Position numbers and translations under genes: made by a program
The notes under the pieces: generated by a model
The model's database searches: none
What the model was told of the DNA's origin: nothing
What the model saw: only the letters and a program-made list of their open reading frames with translations
Shown: positions 25,081 through 33,453 of the stretch, in pieces
Layout: each line of letters opens with the position of its first letter
Position numbering within the stretch: position 1 is the stretch's first letter
From: JAICIG01 sp035532215
GTDB taxonomy: Bacteria; Planctomycetota; Planctomycetia; Pirellulales; JAICIG01
DNA: 41,461 nt
Assembly: GCA_035532215.1 (NCBI GenBank)
Contig: DATKRK010000168.1
Span: 1-41,461, forward strand
Direction: 5' to 3'

Positions 25081-26034
25081 TTATTTGCTCGTTGTGGCGG
25101 GCTGGGCTTCGGCGCGCGGCTCGCTTTCGACCGCGGGCGCCGGGCGCTGGACGCGGAGCTTGCCTTCGAAGCGTTCGAGCTGCGGCAGCAGTTCGAGCAG
25201 CAACTCGTCGACGTCGCGGAACAGCGATTGAATGCGGCCTTCGAAGTAGTGGGCCAGGATGGCGGCGGGGATGGCGACCGTCAGGCCGGCGAAGGTCGTG
25301 ACCAAGGCGACATAGATGCCGCTGGCCAGGTTCTCGGCTTTGTTGAAATTGGTCGGCATGTTGGCGGTGACGTAGAAGGCCTGGATCATGCCTTGCACCG
25401 TGCCGAGCAAACCCAACAGCGGCGTGATGGTGACGGCCAACTCGATCGGCCGCACGTTTTTGTAGAGCTTCGCCGCCTCGCGCTCGCTGGCCTCCTTGAC
25501 GGCGAATTCGACTTCGGAATGCGGCCGCCCGACCTTCAAGAGCACGGCCCGAAACACGTTGGCCGCAGTCGACGGGAATTGCTGGCAAAGCTTATAGGCT
25601 TGCTTGGGATCGAGCCCGCCGGGCCGCGCGGCGAGCTGACCCAACGCGGTTACGAGCGCCGGGGGAATGATTTTGCTGCGTCTGAGGCCGAGCCAGCGCT
25701 CGAAGGCGAACAGCACCACGATGAACGACATCAAGGCGATCGGGATCATCAGCACCCCGCCCGACATCGCCAATTCCAGCAGGTTCAGCGAAGGGAGCTT
25801 CGGCGCCGGGGGCGGCGCGGGCTCGGCGGGCTTTTCGCTCGGTTCATTGAGAGCCTCTTCGGCCATGCGTTCCGCATCGGCCACGCGATCGGTTTCGGCC
25901 GTTTGTTCCGACGCCGGCTCGGGTTCTTGGGCATAAGTGGCGCCAGCGAGGATGGCCAATGCCGCGATGCCCGCCGTGAGCAATGTTCGCCAGCCGGCGA
26001 ATGCTGCGCCTGGTCGGGCGCTAAGGACTAACAT
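25081..26034 (-). CDS. exbB: ExbB/TolQ/MotA-family proton channel protein
   Basis: The 317-residue product begins with a signal-like segment (LLTAGIAALAILAGATYAQEP), then a Glu/Pro/Ala-rich stretch of about 60 residues. The ExbB core follows: a helix MSGGVLMIPIALMSFIVVLFAFERW, the cytoplasmic part, and two final helices (VTITPLLGLLGTVQGMIQAF and ALVTTFAGLTVAIPAAILAHYF). The TPLLGLLGTVxGM motif with its threonine and the GLTVAIP motif are the family's pore-lining signature. The extra N-terminal extension is common in planctomycete ExbB paralogues. ATG 26034 has GGAG seven bases upstream and is preferred over ATG 26061. The upstream partner is the TPR protein and the downstream partner is exbD. 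Confidence 0.9.
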   Translation of the reverse strand: MLVLSARPGAAFAGWRTLLTAGIAALAILAGATYAQEPEPASEQTAETDRVADAERMAEEALNEPSEKPAEPAPPPAPKLPSLNLLELAMSGGVLMIPIALMSFIVVLFAFERWLGLRRSKIIPPALVTALGQLAARPGGLDPKQAYKLCQQFPSTAANVFRAVLLKVGRPHSEVEFAVKEASEREAAKLYKNVRPIELAVTITPLLGLLGTVQGMIQAFYVTANMPTNFNKAENLASGIYVALVTTFAGLTVAIPAAILAHYFEGRIQSLFRDVDELLLELLPQLERFEGKLRVQRPAPAVESEPRAEAQPATTSK

Positions 26035-26144
26035 GCATACACTCCAAACGACATTTGCCATCGCGTGCCGGCCTGCCTCTTTCCTGTTCCTTGGTCCGCG
26101 TTCCGAATTCCAAATTCCGACTCCAGCATTTGCCTCGGTTCACC

Positions 26145-26162
26145 AGGGGGCTAACGCCCCCC
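26145..26162. repeat. GGGGGCTAACGCCCCC palindrome, copy 1
   Basis: A hairpin with a five- to six-base stem, followed by CGCTCGCC, lies between the TPR gene and exbB. The homologous copy at 30876-30900 differs by a few bases but keeps the complementarity and the same CGCTCGCC tail. Confidence 0.7.
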
Positions 26163-26182
26163 GCTCGCCTGCTCCTTACTTA

Positions 26183-29100
26183 TCACTCCTTCCCCAGCGC
26201 TTCCAGCCGCTGCTTGGCCAGCGGCGCCTTGTCGCTCTGGGCGAACTTGTCGACCACTTCCTGATACGATTTTTTCGCCTGGTCCTTCTTGCCGAGGACT
26301 TCGAAGCAGCGGCCGGCTTCGTAGTGGGCGTTGGCTTGCCACTCGGGATAACTGTAGGCGTAGGCGGCCTTGAAGAAGTTTTTGATCGCCTCGCCGTGGT
26401 TCTTCTGCTCGAAGTTAATCTCGCCGATCATGAACCGCGCCCGGGCCGCTACCTCGCGATCGGTCTTGGCCGTGACTTCTTCGTAGAGCGGCAAGGCCGC
26501 CTCGAGCTGGCCGAGATTCTGCTTCGCCCAGCCTTGCTCGTAAATCATCTCCGGCAGAGAGTCGCTGTCGGCGTGCTCCTTCACGGCCCGTTCCAACAAC
26601 GCCAGGCTCTTGGGCCACTGCTTGAGCTTGGCCTCGGCCTGCGCGGCGTGCAACAGGGCCAGCGCGGCGAAATCCTTGCCGGGCGGATTCTTGACCTGGG
26701 CGTAGACGGCGATCGCGTCGGCGTACTTGCCTTGCTTGAACAGCGATTCGGCTTCCATGAAGGTCGCGTCGGCGGTCAACGCGCCTTGCGGAAAGGTAGA
26801 GCGCTCGTAGGAGAACGACTGTTGGGCTTTCTCGAACTCGTTCTGGCGGAAGTAGGCCCAACCGAGGCGGTGCGCCGCCTTTTCGCCCAGTTCCGACTTG
26901 CCGGCTTTCTGCATCGCTTCATAGTAGCGAGCGGCCGCTTGCTTGAAATCATCGGCCGCGTAGGCCTGCTCGGCGACATGGTACAACCCCTCGGCCGCCA
27001 GCGGACTGGCCGGATGTTCCTGCGCCAGCCGGGCGAACGTTGCAGCCGCTTCGTCCGGCTTGTCGAGCGATTTCAAGGCCCAGGCCAGCTCGTAGAGCGT
27101 CTTGTCGGCGCCGACGTACTGCGGGTCGTCCTTCAGCAAAGCCTGGTAAGTTGCGGCCGCTTCGGCCGGCTGTTTCAAGCCGGCCCGGCAGAGCCCGAGC
27201 ACGTAGCGAGCATCGGACTTATCCGCCGCGGAAGGCTGCGTTTGCAAAAACGCCTGCAAGTCTTCGATCGCCGGGGCGTACTGCTTGAGTTGCTCGCGGG
27301 CCAGCGCGCGGCCGTAGCGGATGCGCGGCACGAGATCGGCCGGCGGGTTTTTGGCCAGCAGACCATCGAACGTCTGCACGGCGCCAGCGTGGTCTTGCTG
27401 GCGGAGCTGCGTCCAGCCGAGGCCAAAGACGGCGTGCGGAGCCAGCGGACTGGCTGCATACTGCTCGGCCACGAGCTTGTATTCAGCGGCGGCAGTTTTC
27501 CAATCGCCAGCGTCGAAGGCGATCTCGGCCAATTGATAGCGGGCCTGGTCGGCGAGCGGGCTGTCGGGGAATTCCTGGCTCAATTGAGCCAGGTGCGAGC
27601 GAGCCTCGGCGACGCGGTTCGTCTGCCGTTCGGCCGCGGCCAAGGCCAACAGCGACGCGCCGGCCTTGGCGCCTCGCGGATCGGCGCGCAAGGCGGCGGC
27701 CAGCGACTTGGCGGCCGAGTCGTATTGCTGCAACTCGTTCTGGCTGACGCCGATCAGGTAATGCGCCTCGGCGATCGAGGCGCTGCTTTTCAATGACGGC
27801 AGCGCGGCCTGGAGAGCAGCGATCGCCTCGGCCGGTTGTTTGCCGAGCGACAAGGCCAACCCGCGGCGAAGTTTCCAGGTCGCAACGTCGGCGTGCTGCG
27901 GAAAGTTTTTCAGCAGTTCCTCGTACCGCCGGCCCGCCTCAGGATAATGGCCAAGCTGCAAGTCGCTCTCGGCGGCGACATAGAGCACGTCGGGGGCGAG
28001 CGGTTTATCGGCGTATTGCTTGAGGAACGCTTCGGCGTAGCTCAAGGCCGCCGGATGATCGCCCAGGCCCAGCGAGGCGAAGGCGGCCATGTACAGCGCT
28101 TCGGGCGCAGCAGGGTCTTGCGGATGCTGCTGGGCCAGCGCGGCATAGAGCGGAATCGATTGCTTGCGCCGCTCGGGCAATTCGTACAAGGCGTCGGCCT
28201 TGTCCATGGCGAGTTGCACGGCAAAGGCGCCGCCGCCGGCTTGCGGCAAAGCGGTCTCGATGGCCTTGAGGGCTTCGGCCGGCTGGCCTTCTTTCAGCAG
28301 GCTGCGAGCCAGCCAGTGGCCGGCTTCGCCCGCCGTCGGCCCGCCGGCGGCGAGCACCTTGGCCAAAGTCTCGCGGGCTGCGGCCGGTTTGCCGGCCAGG
28401 TAGGCGCACTTGCCGGCGGCCAGGTTGGCGCGCTGAACGTACTGCGACTCGGAGTATTTCTGCGGCAAAGCGGCGTACAATGTCGCGGCTTCGGCGTACT
28501 TGCGCAGTTCGCTGAGACAATCGGCCTGCCGGAGCAGGGCCAGATCGGCCAGGGCAAAGCCTGCCCGGCCGGCGACGGCGGCAAACCACTTTTCTGCCAC
28601 TTCATAGTGTCCCTGGGCCACCAGCGTTTCGCCGCGGCGCAACGTGACCTCGGCCGCCAGCGGCTGCTTGACGAACTGTTTCAAGTAGGCGTCGTAGGTC
28701 GCGCCGGCCGCCGCCGGCTGTCCCAGCTCTTCCTGGGCCACGCCCAGCGCGTAGAGGGCGCTGGGCCGCAGCGGGTCTTGCGGGTACTTTTTCACGACCT
28801 CGGCGTAGAGCCGGGCGGCCTCGGCCTTTTGGCCCTGGGCATAGAGCGCCTCGCCCTGATAGTAAAGCGCCTGCGGCAGTTCTTTGGCCTGCGGAAACTT
28901 GGCCGCCAGCGCGGCCAGCGTCTCGACGGCCTTGGGATACTGCTCTTTCTGGCCGGCAATCGCCAGGTTGTATTGCGTCAGACCCAGGTGCAGGTAGGCG
29001 GAAGGCAACAACTCGAACTTGGGATAATTGGCGATGACCTTGTGAAAGGCGTCCAGGGCTTCGGCGTACTGCTTGTTTTTCAGCCGGCAGATGCCCAGAT

Positions 29101-29353
29101 AGTGCTGGGCCCGGTCGGCCCGAGGGTCTTGAGGAAAGGCCGTCAAGAATTTGGCCCACTCGTCGGCGGCCAGGTCGTATTGCTCGCGATTTTGCAGCGC
29201 GGCGGCCGCCGCGAATTGCCGCGTCGCCGCCTCGCTGCGCGGTTTGGCCTCTTGTTCGGCGCCGCGAGCGGAGGGCAGACCGCAGAAAAAAACGCTGGCT
29301 GGGAGCAAAACAACCGACCAGAGCAACCCTCGGGCTGGAAAACCCAGCGTCAT
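26183..29353 (-). CDS. Very long exported TPR-repeat protein
   Basis: The 1,056-residue protein has a signal sequence (RGLLWSVVLLPASVFFCGLPSARGAEQ) and then tetratricopeptide repeats almost to the C-terminus. Examples are EALDAFHKVIANYPKFELLPSAYLHLGLTQYNLA, EAARLYAEVVKKYPQDPLRPSALYALGVAQEELG and AVQTFDGLLAKNPPADLVPRIRYGRALAREQL. About 25-28 repeats of 34-38 residues can be counted. It resembles YbgF/CpoB- and BamD-type TPR proteins that work with Tol-Pal in the cell envelope, here greatly extended. It is the first gene of the minus-strand cluster TPR-exbB-exbD-alpha-toroid, so a scaffold for the proton-driven machine is likely. AAGAGGTG precedes the ATG. Confidence 0.88.
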   Translation of the reverse strand: MTLGFPARGLLWSVVLLPASVFFCGLPSARGAEQEAKPRSEAATRQFAAAAALQNREQYDLAADEWAKFLTAFPQDPRADRAQHYLGICRLKNKQYAEALDAFHKVIANYPKFELLPSAYLHLGLTQYNLAIAGQKEQYPKAVETLAALAAKFPQAKELPQALYYQGEALYAQGQKAEAARLYAEVVKKYPQDPLRPSALYALGVAQEELGQPAAAGATYDAYLKQFVKQPLAAEVTLRRGETLVAQGHYEVAEKWFAAVAGRAGFALADLALLRQADCLSELRKYAEAATLYAALPQKYSESQYVQRANLAAGKCAYLAGKPAAARETLAKVLAAGGPTAGEAGHWLARSLLKEGQPAEALKAIETALPQAGGGAFAVQLAMDKADALYELPERRKQSIPLYAALAQQHPQDPAAPEALYMAAFASLGLGDHPAALSYAEAFLKQYADKPLAPDVLYVAAESDLQLGHYPEAGRRYEELLKNFPQHADVATWKLRRGLALSLGKQPAEAIAALQAALPSLKSSASIAEAHYLIGVSQNELQQYDSAAKSLAAALRADPRGAKAGASLLALAAAERQTNRVAEARSHLAQLSQEFPDSPLADQARYQLAEIAFDAGDWKTAAAEYKLVAEQYAASPLAPHAVFGLGWTQLRQQDHAGAVQTFDGLLAKNPPADLVPRIRYGRALAREQLKQYAPAIEDLQAFLQTQPSAADKSDARYVLGLCRAGLKQPAEAAATYQALLKDDPQYVGADKTLYELAWALKSLDKPDEAAATFARLAQEHPASPLAAEGLYHVAEQAYAADDFKQAAARYYEAMQKAGKSELGEKAAHRLGWAYFRQNEFEKAQQSFSYERSTFPQGALTADATFMEAESLFKQGKYADAIAVYAQVKNPPGKDFAALALLHAAQAEAKLKQWPKSLALLERAVKEHADSDSLPEMIYEQGWAKQNLGQLEAALPLYEEVTAKTDREVAARARFMIGEINFEQKNHGEAIKNFFKAAYAYSYPEWQANAHYEAGRCFEVLGKKDQAKKSYQEVVDKFAQSDKAPLAKQRLEALGKE

Positions 29354-29408
29354 AGCTCACACCTCTTGAAAGAAAACTCAGTTCCGCCCCGGCTGACTGG
29401 AACAAGCT

Positions 29409-29438
29409 ATTATCTAGTGGGATATTGTCGTTTGCCAA
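29409..29438 (-). promoter_or_regulatory. Candidate promoter of the TPR-exbBD cluster
   Basis: On the minus strand, TTGGCA (29433-29438) and GATAAT (29409-29414) are spaced by 18 bp, in a local AT-rich window, about 55 bp before the TPR start codon. It is a good sigma70-like match but untested. Confidence 0.45.
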
Positions 29439-29465
29439 GCAAAAGTTACGCGATGCGGCGCGTAG

Positions 29466-29579
29466 ATGCGGCAAGATGCCGCATTCCGGCGTTTCGTAGA
29501 TGCGGCATCCTGCCGCATTTGCCGATCCCCGCAGGACGGGCGGCTGGCCAAGTCCCAGGAACGCGGCAAGATGCCGCGT
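29466..29579. repeat. Three GCGGCAAGATGCCGC palindromes
   Basis: Copies lie at 29466-29484 (ATGCGGCAAGATGCCGCAT), 29500-29518 (ATGCGGCATCCTGCCGCAT) and 29561-29579 (ACGCGGCAAGATGCCGCGT). Stem bases vary in compensating pairs, and the loops AAGAT and ATCCT are complementary to each other, so copy 2 is the reverse orientation. They form hairpins in RNA or cruciforms in DNA. Confidence 0.8.
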
Positions 29580-29734
29580 CTACGTGTCGCAATGCGGCAC
29601 GGCGCCGTGACTACATTCGGGGTTGATGCTTCGGCCCGGTTGCCGCCTGGCGAGAGAATTCCTATGATGCTACTCGCCGGGCAGTACGGCGACGGCCCCG
29701 GTCCACCCAAGCTAACTCTTTCCCTCGAAACGCC

Positions 29735-30844
29735 TTGATCGAATTCACGCTCTGGCATTGGCTGGGTTTCGGGGTGCTGGTGAGCATTCTTTTGGCGCTC
29801 GATCTGGGCGTTTTCCACCGGCATTCGCAAGATACGACGATTCGCCAGGCCGCCAAGGCGACGCTGGTCTGGTGCGCGTTGGCCATGGCCTTCAACGTCT
29901 ACGTCTATTTCGCGGCCGGACGCGGCGCAATCGGCTTTCGAAAGGCCAGCGAATTCTTCACGGGCTACCTGGTCGAGTGGTCGCTGTCGATCGACAACGT
30001 GTTCGTGTTCGCGGTGATCTTCACCTATTTCAAGGTTCCCAAGAAGTATCAATACCGCGTGCTGTTCTGGGGCATCATCGGGGCGGTGGTGCTGCGATTG
30101 GCCTTCATTTTGGCCGGCACCGTGCTGCTGAACAAGTTCCACTGGGTGATTTATATCCTCGGGTTGTTCTTGATCTACACGGGCGTCAAATTGTCGTTCC
30201 ACGACGAGGAGTTCGACCCCGAGACGAGTCTTGTAGTGCGCGTCTCGCGGCGGCTGTTTCCTGTAGCGCAGGGGGAGCATGGACAGCAGTTTTTCGTCCG
30301 TGAAGCAGGCAAGCTTTGCATCACGCCCTTGTTTCTTGTGCTGCTGGTGATCGACTTCGTCGACATCGCCTTCGCGCTCGACAGCGTGCCGGCAATTATA
30401 GGGATCACGCGAGATACGTTCATCGTCTTCACCTCGAACATTTTCGCTATTCTCGGGCTGCGGGCGTTGTACTTTCTGCTGGCTGGCGCGATGGACCTGT
30501 TCCGCTATTTGCCGTACGGCCTGAGCGCAATCCTGGTGTTCGTGGGCGCGAAGATGATCGGCCAGGAGTGGGTGGAAAAAAATTGGCTCAACGGCCAGAA
30601 GATTCCGCATTGGGTTTCTCTGCTGGTGATCGTCAGTATTCTGGCCGTGGCGATTGGCGCCTCGCTCATCGCCGCGCGTCGCGAAGGCAAGTCGCTAGCG
30701 CTGGAGGATCCCAAGACTGAACCTGAGCCTGAACTCGTCCCCAATCCCAATCCGTATTCCTCGCCGCGCGAATACGGCGCGAATGGCTCCGCTGAGTCGG
30801 CCCCAACGGCCTCGGAGATCGCTCAAGGGGAAGCGAAAGATTAG
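29735..30844 (+). CDS. TerC/Alx-family membrane protein
   Basis: The 369-residue integral membrane protein matches TerC (Alx-type). Seven to nine hydrophobic helices are visible, and SIDNVFVFAVIF contains the conserved acidic/Asn motif, matched by FVDIAFALDSVPAI in the second half. Members include E. coli Alx, implicated in manganese homeostasis, and tellurite-resistance TerC; the role in planctomycetes is unknown. The likely start is TTG at 29735, overlapping a TGA in another frame, without an obvious ribosome site; a downstream start is possible. The acidic C-terminal tail (about 330-369) is cytoplasmic and hydrophilic. A yybP-ykoY manganese riboswitch was looked for upstream but not seen. 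The neighbour is an unrelated NAD-dependent enzyme. Confidence 0.88.
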   Translation: MIEFTLWHWLGFGVLVSILLALDLGVFHRHSQDTTIRQAAKATLVWCALAMAFNVYVYFAAGRGAIGFRKASEFFTGYLVEWSLSIDNVFVFAVIFTYFKVPKKYQYRVLFWGIIGAVVLRLAFILAGTVLLNKFHWVIYILGLFLIYTGVKLSFHDEEFDPETSLVVRVSRRLFPVAQGEHGQQFFVREAGKLCITPLFLVLLVIDFVDIAFALDSVPAIIGITRDTFIVFTSNIFAILGLRALYFLLAGAMDLFRYLPYGLSAILVFVGAKMIGQEWVEKNWLNGQKIPHWVSLLVIVSILAVAIGASLIAARREGKSLALEDPKTEPEPELVPNPNPYSSPREYGANGSAESAPTASEIAQGEAKD

Positions 30845-30875
30845 AGGGCGGTTTAGGACCGTAAAAGAATTCAAC

Positions 30876-30900
30876 CGAGGGGCTGACGCCCCCCGCTCGC
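30876..30900. repeat. GGGGCTGACGCCCC palindrome, copy 2
   Basis: GGGGCTGACGCCCC is flanked by ACCGA and CCGCTCGCC, homologous to the copy at 26145-26162. It lies between terC and the epimerase gene. Confidence 0.75.
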
Positions 30901-30928
30901 CATCGCCTCTACACCCAGGTCAGTTCAC

Positions 30929-31912
30929 GTGTCGCATATCCTGATTACCGGCGGTGCGGGCTTCATCGGCAGCCATCTGGCCGAGGCGCTTCTGGCGCGC
31001 GGCGAGTTGGTGACCGTGATCGACAATCAATCGACCGGCACGGTCAAGAACCTGGCCCCGATCGAGCGGCATCCGCATTTTGCGTTCGTGCCCGGCTCGG
31101 TGGCCGACCGGGAGCTGGTGGCGAAGTACGTGGGCCAGGCCGACGTGGTGTATCACCTGGCGGCGGCGGTCGGCGTGCAACTGATCGCCAGCAACCCAAT
31201 CCACACCATCGAAACCAACGTTTATCCGACCGAGATTCTGCTGGCCGAGCTGCGGCGGCAGCACGAGCAGGGTCGCGACGTGAAGCTGTTTCTGGCCAGC
31301 ACCAGCGAGGTGTACGGCAAGAACCCCAAGCCGAGTTGGTCGGAAGAAGACGATCTGGTGTTCGGCTCGACGACCCGCGCTCGCTGGTCGTACGGCGTGT
31401 CGAAGGCGATCGACGAGTTCCTGGCCCTGGCCCATTGGCGCGAGCAGGGCCTGCCGCTGGTCATCGCCCGGTTCTTCAACGTCGTCGGCCTGCGGCAGAC
31501 GGGCAGCTATGGCATGGTGCTGCCGCGTTTCGTCGACGCGGCGCTGGCCGGGCGGCCCTTGACGGTTCACGACGACGGCCGTCAGGTGCGCTGTTTCGCG
31601 CACGTGACCGACGTGGTCGAATCGGTGCTGGCCTTGATGCATACGCCTGCCGCGCTCGGCCGCGTGTTCAACGTCGGCAGCGATCAGCCGGTGAGCATTC
31701 TGGAACTGGCCCAGCGCGTGGTGCAGGCGGTCGATCCGCAGCTTCCGATCGAGTTCCAAAGCTACGCCGAGGCTTATTCTCCCGACTTCGAAGACGTTCG
31801 CAGCCGCGTGCCCGACTTATCGCGGCTGCGCGAGACGATCGAATACCGGCCGCGGCATACGCTCGACGACGCGATCCGCGAGGTCGTGGCCTGGAAGCGG
31901 TCGCAGCAGTGA
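30929..31912 (+). CDS. NAD-dependent epimerase/dehydratase (nucleotide-sugar type)
   Basis: The 327-residue extended SDR has the Rossmann motif GGAGFIGS (8-15, ITGGAGFIGSHLAE) followed by VIDNQSTGTVKNL. HLAAAVGV, STSEVYG and YGVSK (Tyr-x3-Lys) complete the active site. Features such as NPIHTIETNV and ARFFNVVGLRQTGSYGMVLP resemble UDP-glucuronate decarboxylase and UDP-glucose 4-epimerase-like enzymes. It probably modifies a nucleotide-linked sugar for surface polysaccharide, but the reaction cannot be fixed from motifs. It starts with GTG. It is followed by dapB 65 bp downstream on the same strand. Confidence 0.88.
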   Translation: MSHILITGGAGFIGSHLAEALLARGELVTVIDNQSTGTVKNLAPIERHPHFAFVPGSVADRELVAKYVGQADVVYHLAAAVGVQLIASNPIHTIETNVYPTEILLAELRRQHEQGRDVKLFLASTSEVYGKNPKPSWSEEDDLVFGSTTRARWSYGVSKAIDEFLALAHWREQGLPLVIARFFNVVGLRQTGSYGMVLPRFVDAALAGRPLTVHDDGRQVRCFAHVTDVVESVLALMHTPAALGRVFNVGSDQPVSILELAQRVVQAVDPQLPIEFQSYAEAYSPDFEDVRSRVPDLSRLRETIEYRPRHTLDDAIREVVAWKRSQQ

Positions 31913-31977
31913 GTTGCGGGCGGCGGGTGGCTGCCACTCGAAGTTGAAAGAATTCAACCGACCTGGAGTATCGATTC

Positions 31978-32775
31978 ATGTCCGCCATCCATCTCGCCAT
32001 TCACGGCGCCGCGGGCCGGATGGGCCAGCGGTTATTGGCCTTGGCCGCGGGCGATCCTGGCTTGCACATCGCCGCTGCGCTCGATTCGCCGCAAAATCCG
32101 CGGATCGGCGAAGACGCGGGCTTGGTGGCCGGCATCGGTACGCTCGGCGTGCCGCTGTCGGCGGAATTGGCGGCGCCCGTCGACGTGGTGATCGATTTCT
32201 CGACGCCCGCCGGCGCGATGTCGATCATCGAAACGTGCCAGAAACGCGGCGTGCGGCTCGTGCTCGCCACCACGGGCCTCTCGCCCGAACAGATCGAGCG
32301 CGTCAGCCAGGCTAGCCAGACGATCGCCTTGCTGTGGGCGCCGAGCATGAGCCTGGCCGTGAACCTGGCGATGAAGCTCTCGGGCGTTTCGGCCGCCGCG
32401 CTCAAGGACCATCCCTCGGGCGCCGACGTGGAGATCATCGAGCGGCACCACCGCTTCAAAGAAGACGCGCCCAGCGGCACGGCGCTCAAGTTCGGCGAAA
32501 TCATCTCCGGCATCATGGGTCAAACCGAAGCCCGCCACGGCCGCGAAGGCCGCCCGGGCGCTCGGCCGCACGGCGAGATCGGCTACCATGCAGTGCGCGT
32601 CGGCGACAATCCCGGCGAGCACACGATCATCTTCGGCTTGCTGGGCGAAACGCTGGAAATCAGCGTCCGCGCCAGCAACCGCGACTGCTATGCGCACGGC
32701 GCCTTGGCGGCGGCCAAGTTTTTGGCCGACAAACCGCCCGGGCTTTATAATATGAATGACGTGCTGGGGCTTTAG
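31978..32775 (+). CDS. dapB: 4-hydroxy-tetrahydrodipicolinate reductase (DapB)
   Basis: This 265-residue enzyme reduces HTPA with NAD(P)H in the lysine and meso-diaminopimelate pathway, in the cytoplasm. The nucleotide motif GAAGRMGQ (10-17) is at the N-terminus. DFSTPAGAM and TTGLSPEQ follow, and the substrate motif EIIERHHRFKEDAPSGTAL (E-x2-HH-x3-K-x-DAPSGTA) is complete. GEIGYHAVRVGDNPGEHTI is also characteristic. Length is normal. It lies between an epimerase and a small zinc-ribbon-like gene, without other lysine genes nearby. The assignment is very secure. Confidence 0.95.
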   Translation: MSAIHLAIHGAAGRMGQRLLALAAGDPGLHIAAALDSPQNPRIGEDAGLVAGIGTLGVPLSAELAAPVDVVIDFSTPAGAMSIIETCQKRGVRLVLATTGLSPEQIERVSQASQTIALLWAPSMSLAVNLAMKLSGVSAAALKDHPSGADVEIIERHHRFKEDAPSGTALKFGEIISGIMGQTEARHGREGRPGARPHGEIGYHAVRVGDNPGEHTIIFGLLGETLEISVRASNRDCYAHGALAAAKFLADKPPGLYNMNDVLGL

Positions 32776-32917
32776 AGGCGACAGGCGTCAGGCGAGCCGG
32801 AGGCGTCAGGCGAGCCGGAGGCGTCAGCCTCCGGGTGCGTTGCGCTCGGCGACAGTTTTCAGTTTTCAGGAGTCAGAAGCGATTATTCGGTCGTCCGCCT
32901 GATGCCTTTTTCTACCC
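32776..32917. repeat. CCGGAGGCGTCAGCCTCCGG repeat cluster, second locus
   Basis: Two direct partial units (AGGCGTCAGGCGAGCCGG) precede a full palindrome CCGGAGGCGTCAGCCTCCGG at 32815-32834, identical to the core at 7671-7690. It is placed at the 3' end of dapB. Confidence 0.8.
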
Positions 32918-33292
32918 ATGAAGTGTGAAACGGGCTACCTTTGCGATATCTGCGGCGGCGACGTGGAAGCGATCACCGAGAGCGACCTCTATCTGCGGTA
33001 CGTGATCGGGCTGGCCGATCCGGAAGTGCTGCACACCACGCGTGAGCGCCATATTCGCTGCAACCCGGCGCTGGCGCAATTCATCGTCGACGGGGCCTTC
33101 GAGCCGGTGGTGGTCGAAGGACCGTTCGACAAGCGGCAGCTTGATCCGGCCTACGTTCGCCAGCGCGAAGAACTCGTGACCCGCGGCTGGCGCCGGCTGC
33201 GCGAGATCGCCGAGCGGCAGATTCCTGCGATCATCGATTACCCGCTGCCCGAAGTGCGAGAGAAGTGGAGGGAGAAGGGACTCGGGAGCTAG
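32918..33292 (+). CDS. Small conserved-looking hypothetical protein with Cys-x2-Cys motif
   Basis: The 124-residue protein starts MKCETGYLCDICGGDVEAI and contains C9-x2-C12 plus C3; CNPALAQFIV adds another cysteine further on. The rest is charged and helical (RQREELVTRGWRRLREIAERQIPAIIDYPLPEVREKWREK). No catalytic motif is visible. It might bind zinc. It lies after dapB on the same strand with 142 bp of repeat DNA between. Confidence 0.7.
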   Translation: MKCETGYLCDICGGDVEAITESDLYLRYVIGLADPEVLHTTRERHIRCNPALAQFIVDGAFEPVVVEGPFDKRQLDPAYVRQREELVTRGWRRLREIAERQIPAIIDYPLPEVREKWREKGLGS

Positions 33293-33453
33293 GATTGAAA
33301 AAAGCCCTCTCCCTTTGGGAGAGGGTTGCGTTGAGGGAGAATTGCAACGCGCGTTCGGCCCTCACCCGGCCTCTCCCAGAGGGAGAGGAGAGCTGCCCAA
33401 GCCCTGGCCCTTCGGGAGAGGAGCGGCTGACGCTCGCCCGCCATGCTCAAGAC
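33293..33453. repeat. Hairpin repeats between convergent genes, CCCTCTCCC copy 2
   Basis: The CCCTCTCCCTTTGGGAGAGGG palindrome is at 33307-33327, followed by TTGCGTTGAGGG and a related CGGCCTCTCCCAGAGGGAGAGG unit. They lie between the convergent zinc-ribbon-like and ROK genes and might stop both transcripts. Confidence 0.65.

Larger units (their letters stand above)
29354..29734. other. Divergent intergenic region with three GCGGCA-type palindromes
   Basis: The gap separates the TPR gene (leftward) from terC (rightward). It contains a candidate leftward promoter (29409-29438) and three ATGCGGCAAGATGCCGCAT-type palindromes (29466-29484, 29500-29518, 29561-29579). No gene or clear riboswitch was found. 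Confidence 0.6.

Noticed and set aside
25937..29626. Two plus-strand open frames of about 600 codons opposite the TPR gene
   Set aside because: They show repetitive RLxQxxG-type patterns that mirror the TPR repeats and no independent motif.
29600..29734. A manganese (yybP-ykoY type) riboswitch ahead of the TerC-family gene
   Set aside because: The conserved paired loops were not found; the visible structures are the GCGGCA palindromes.
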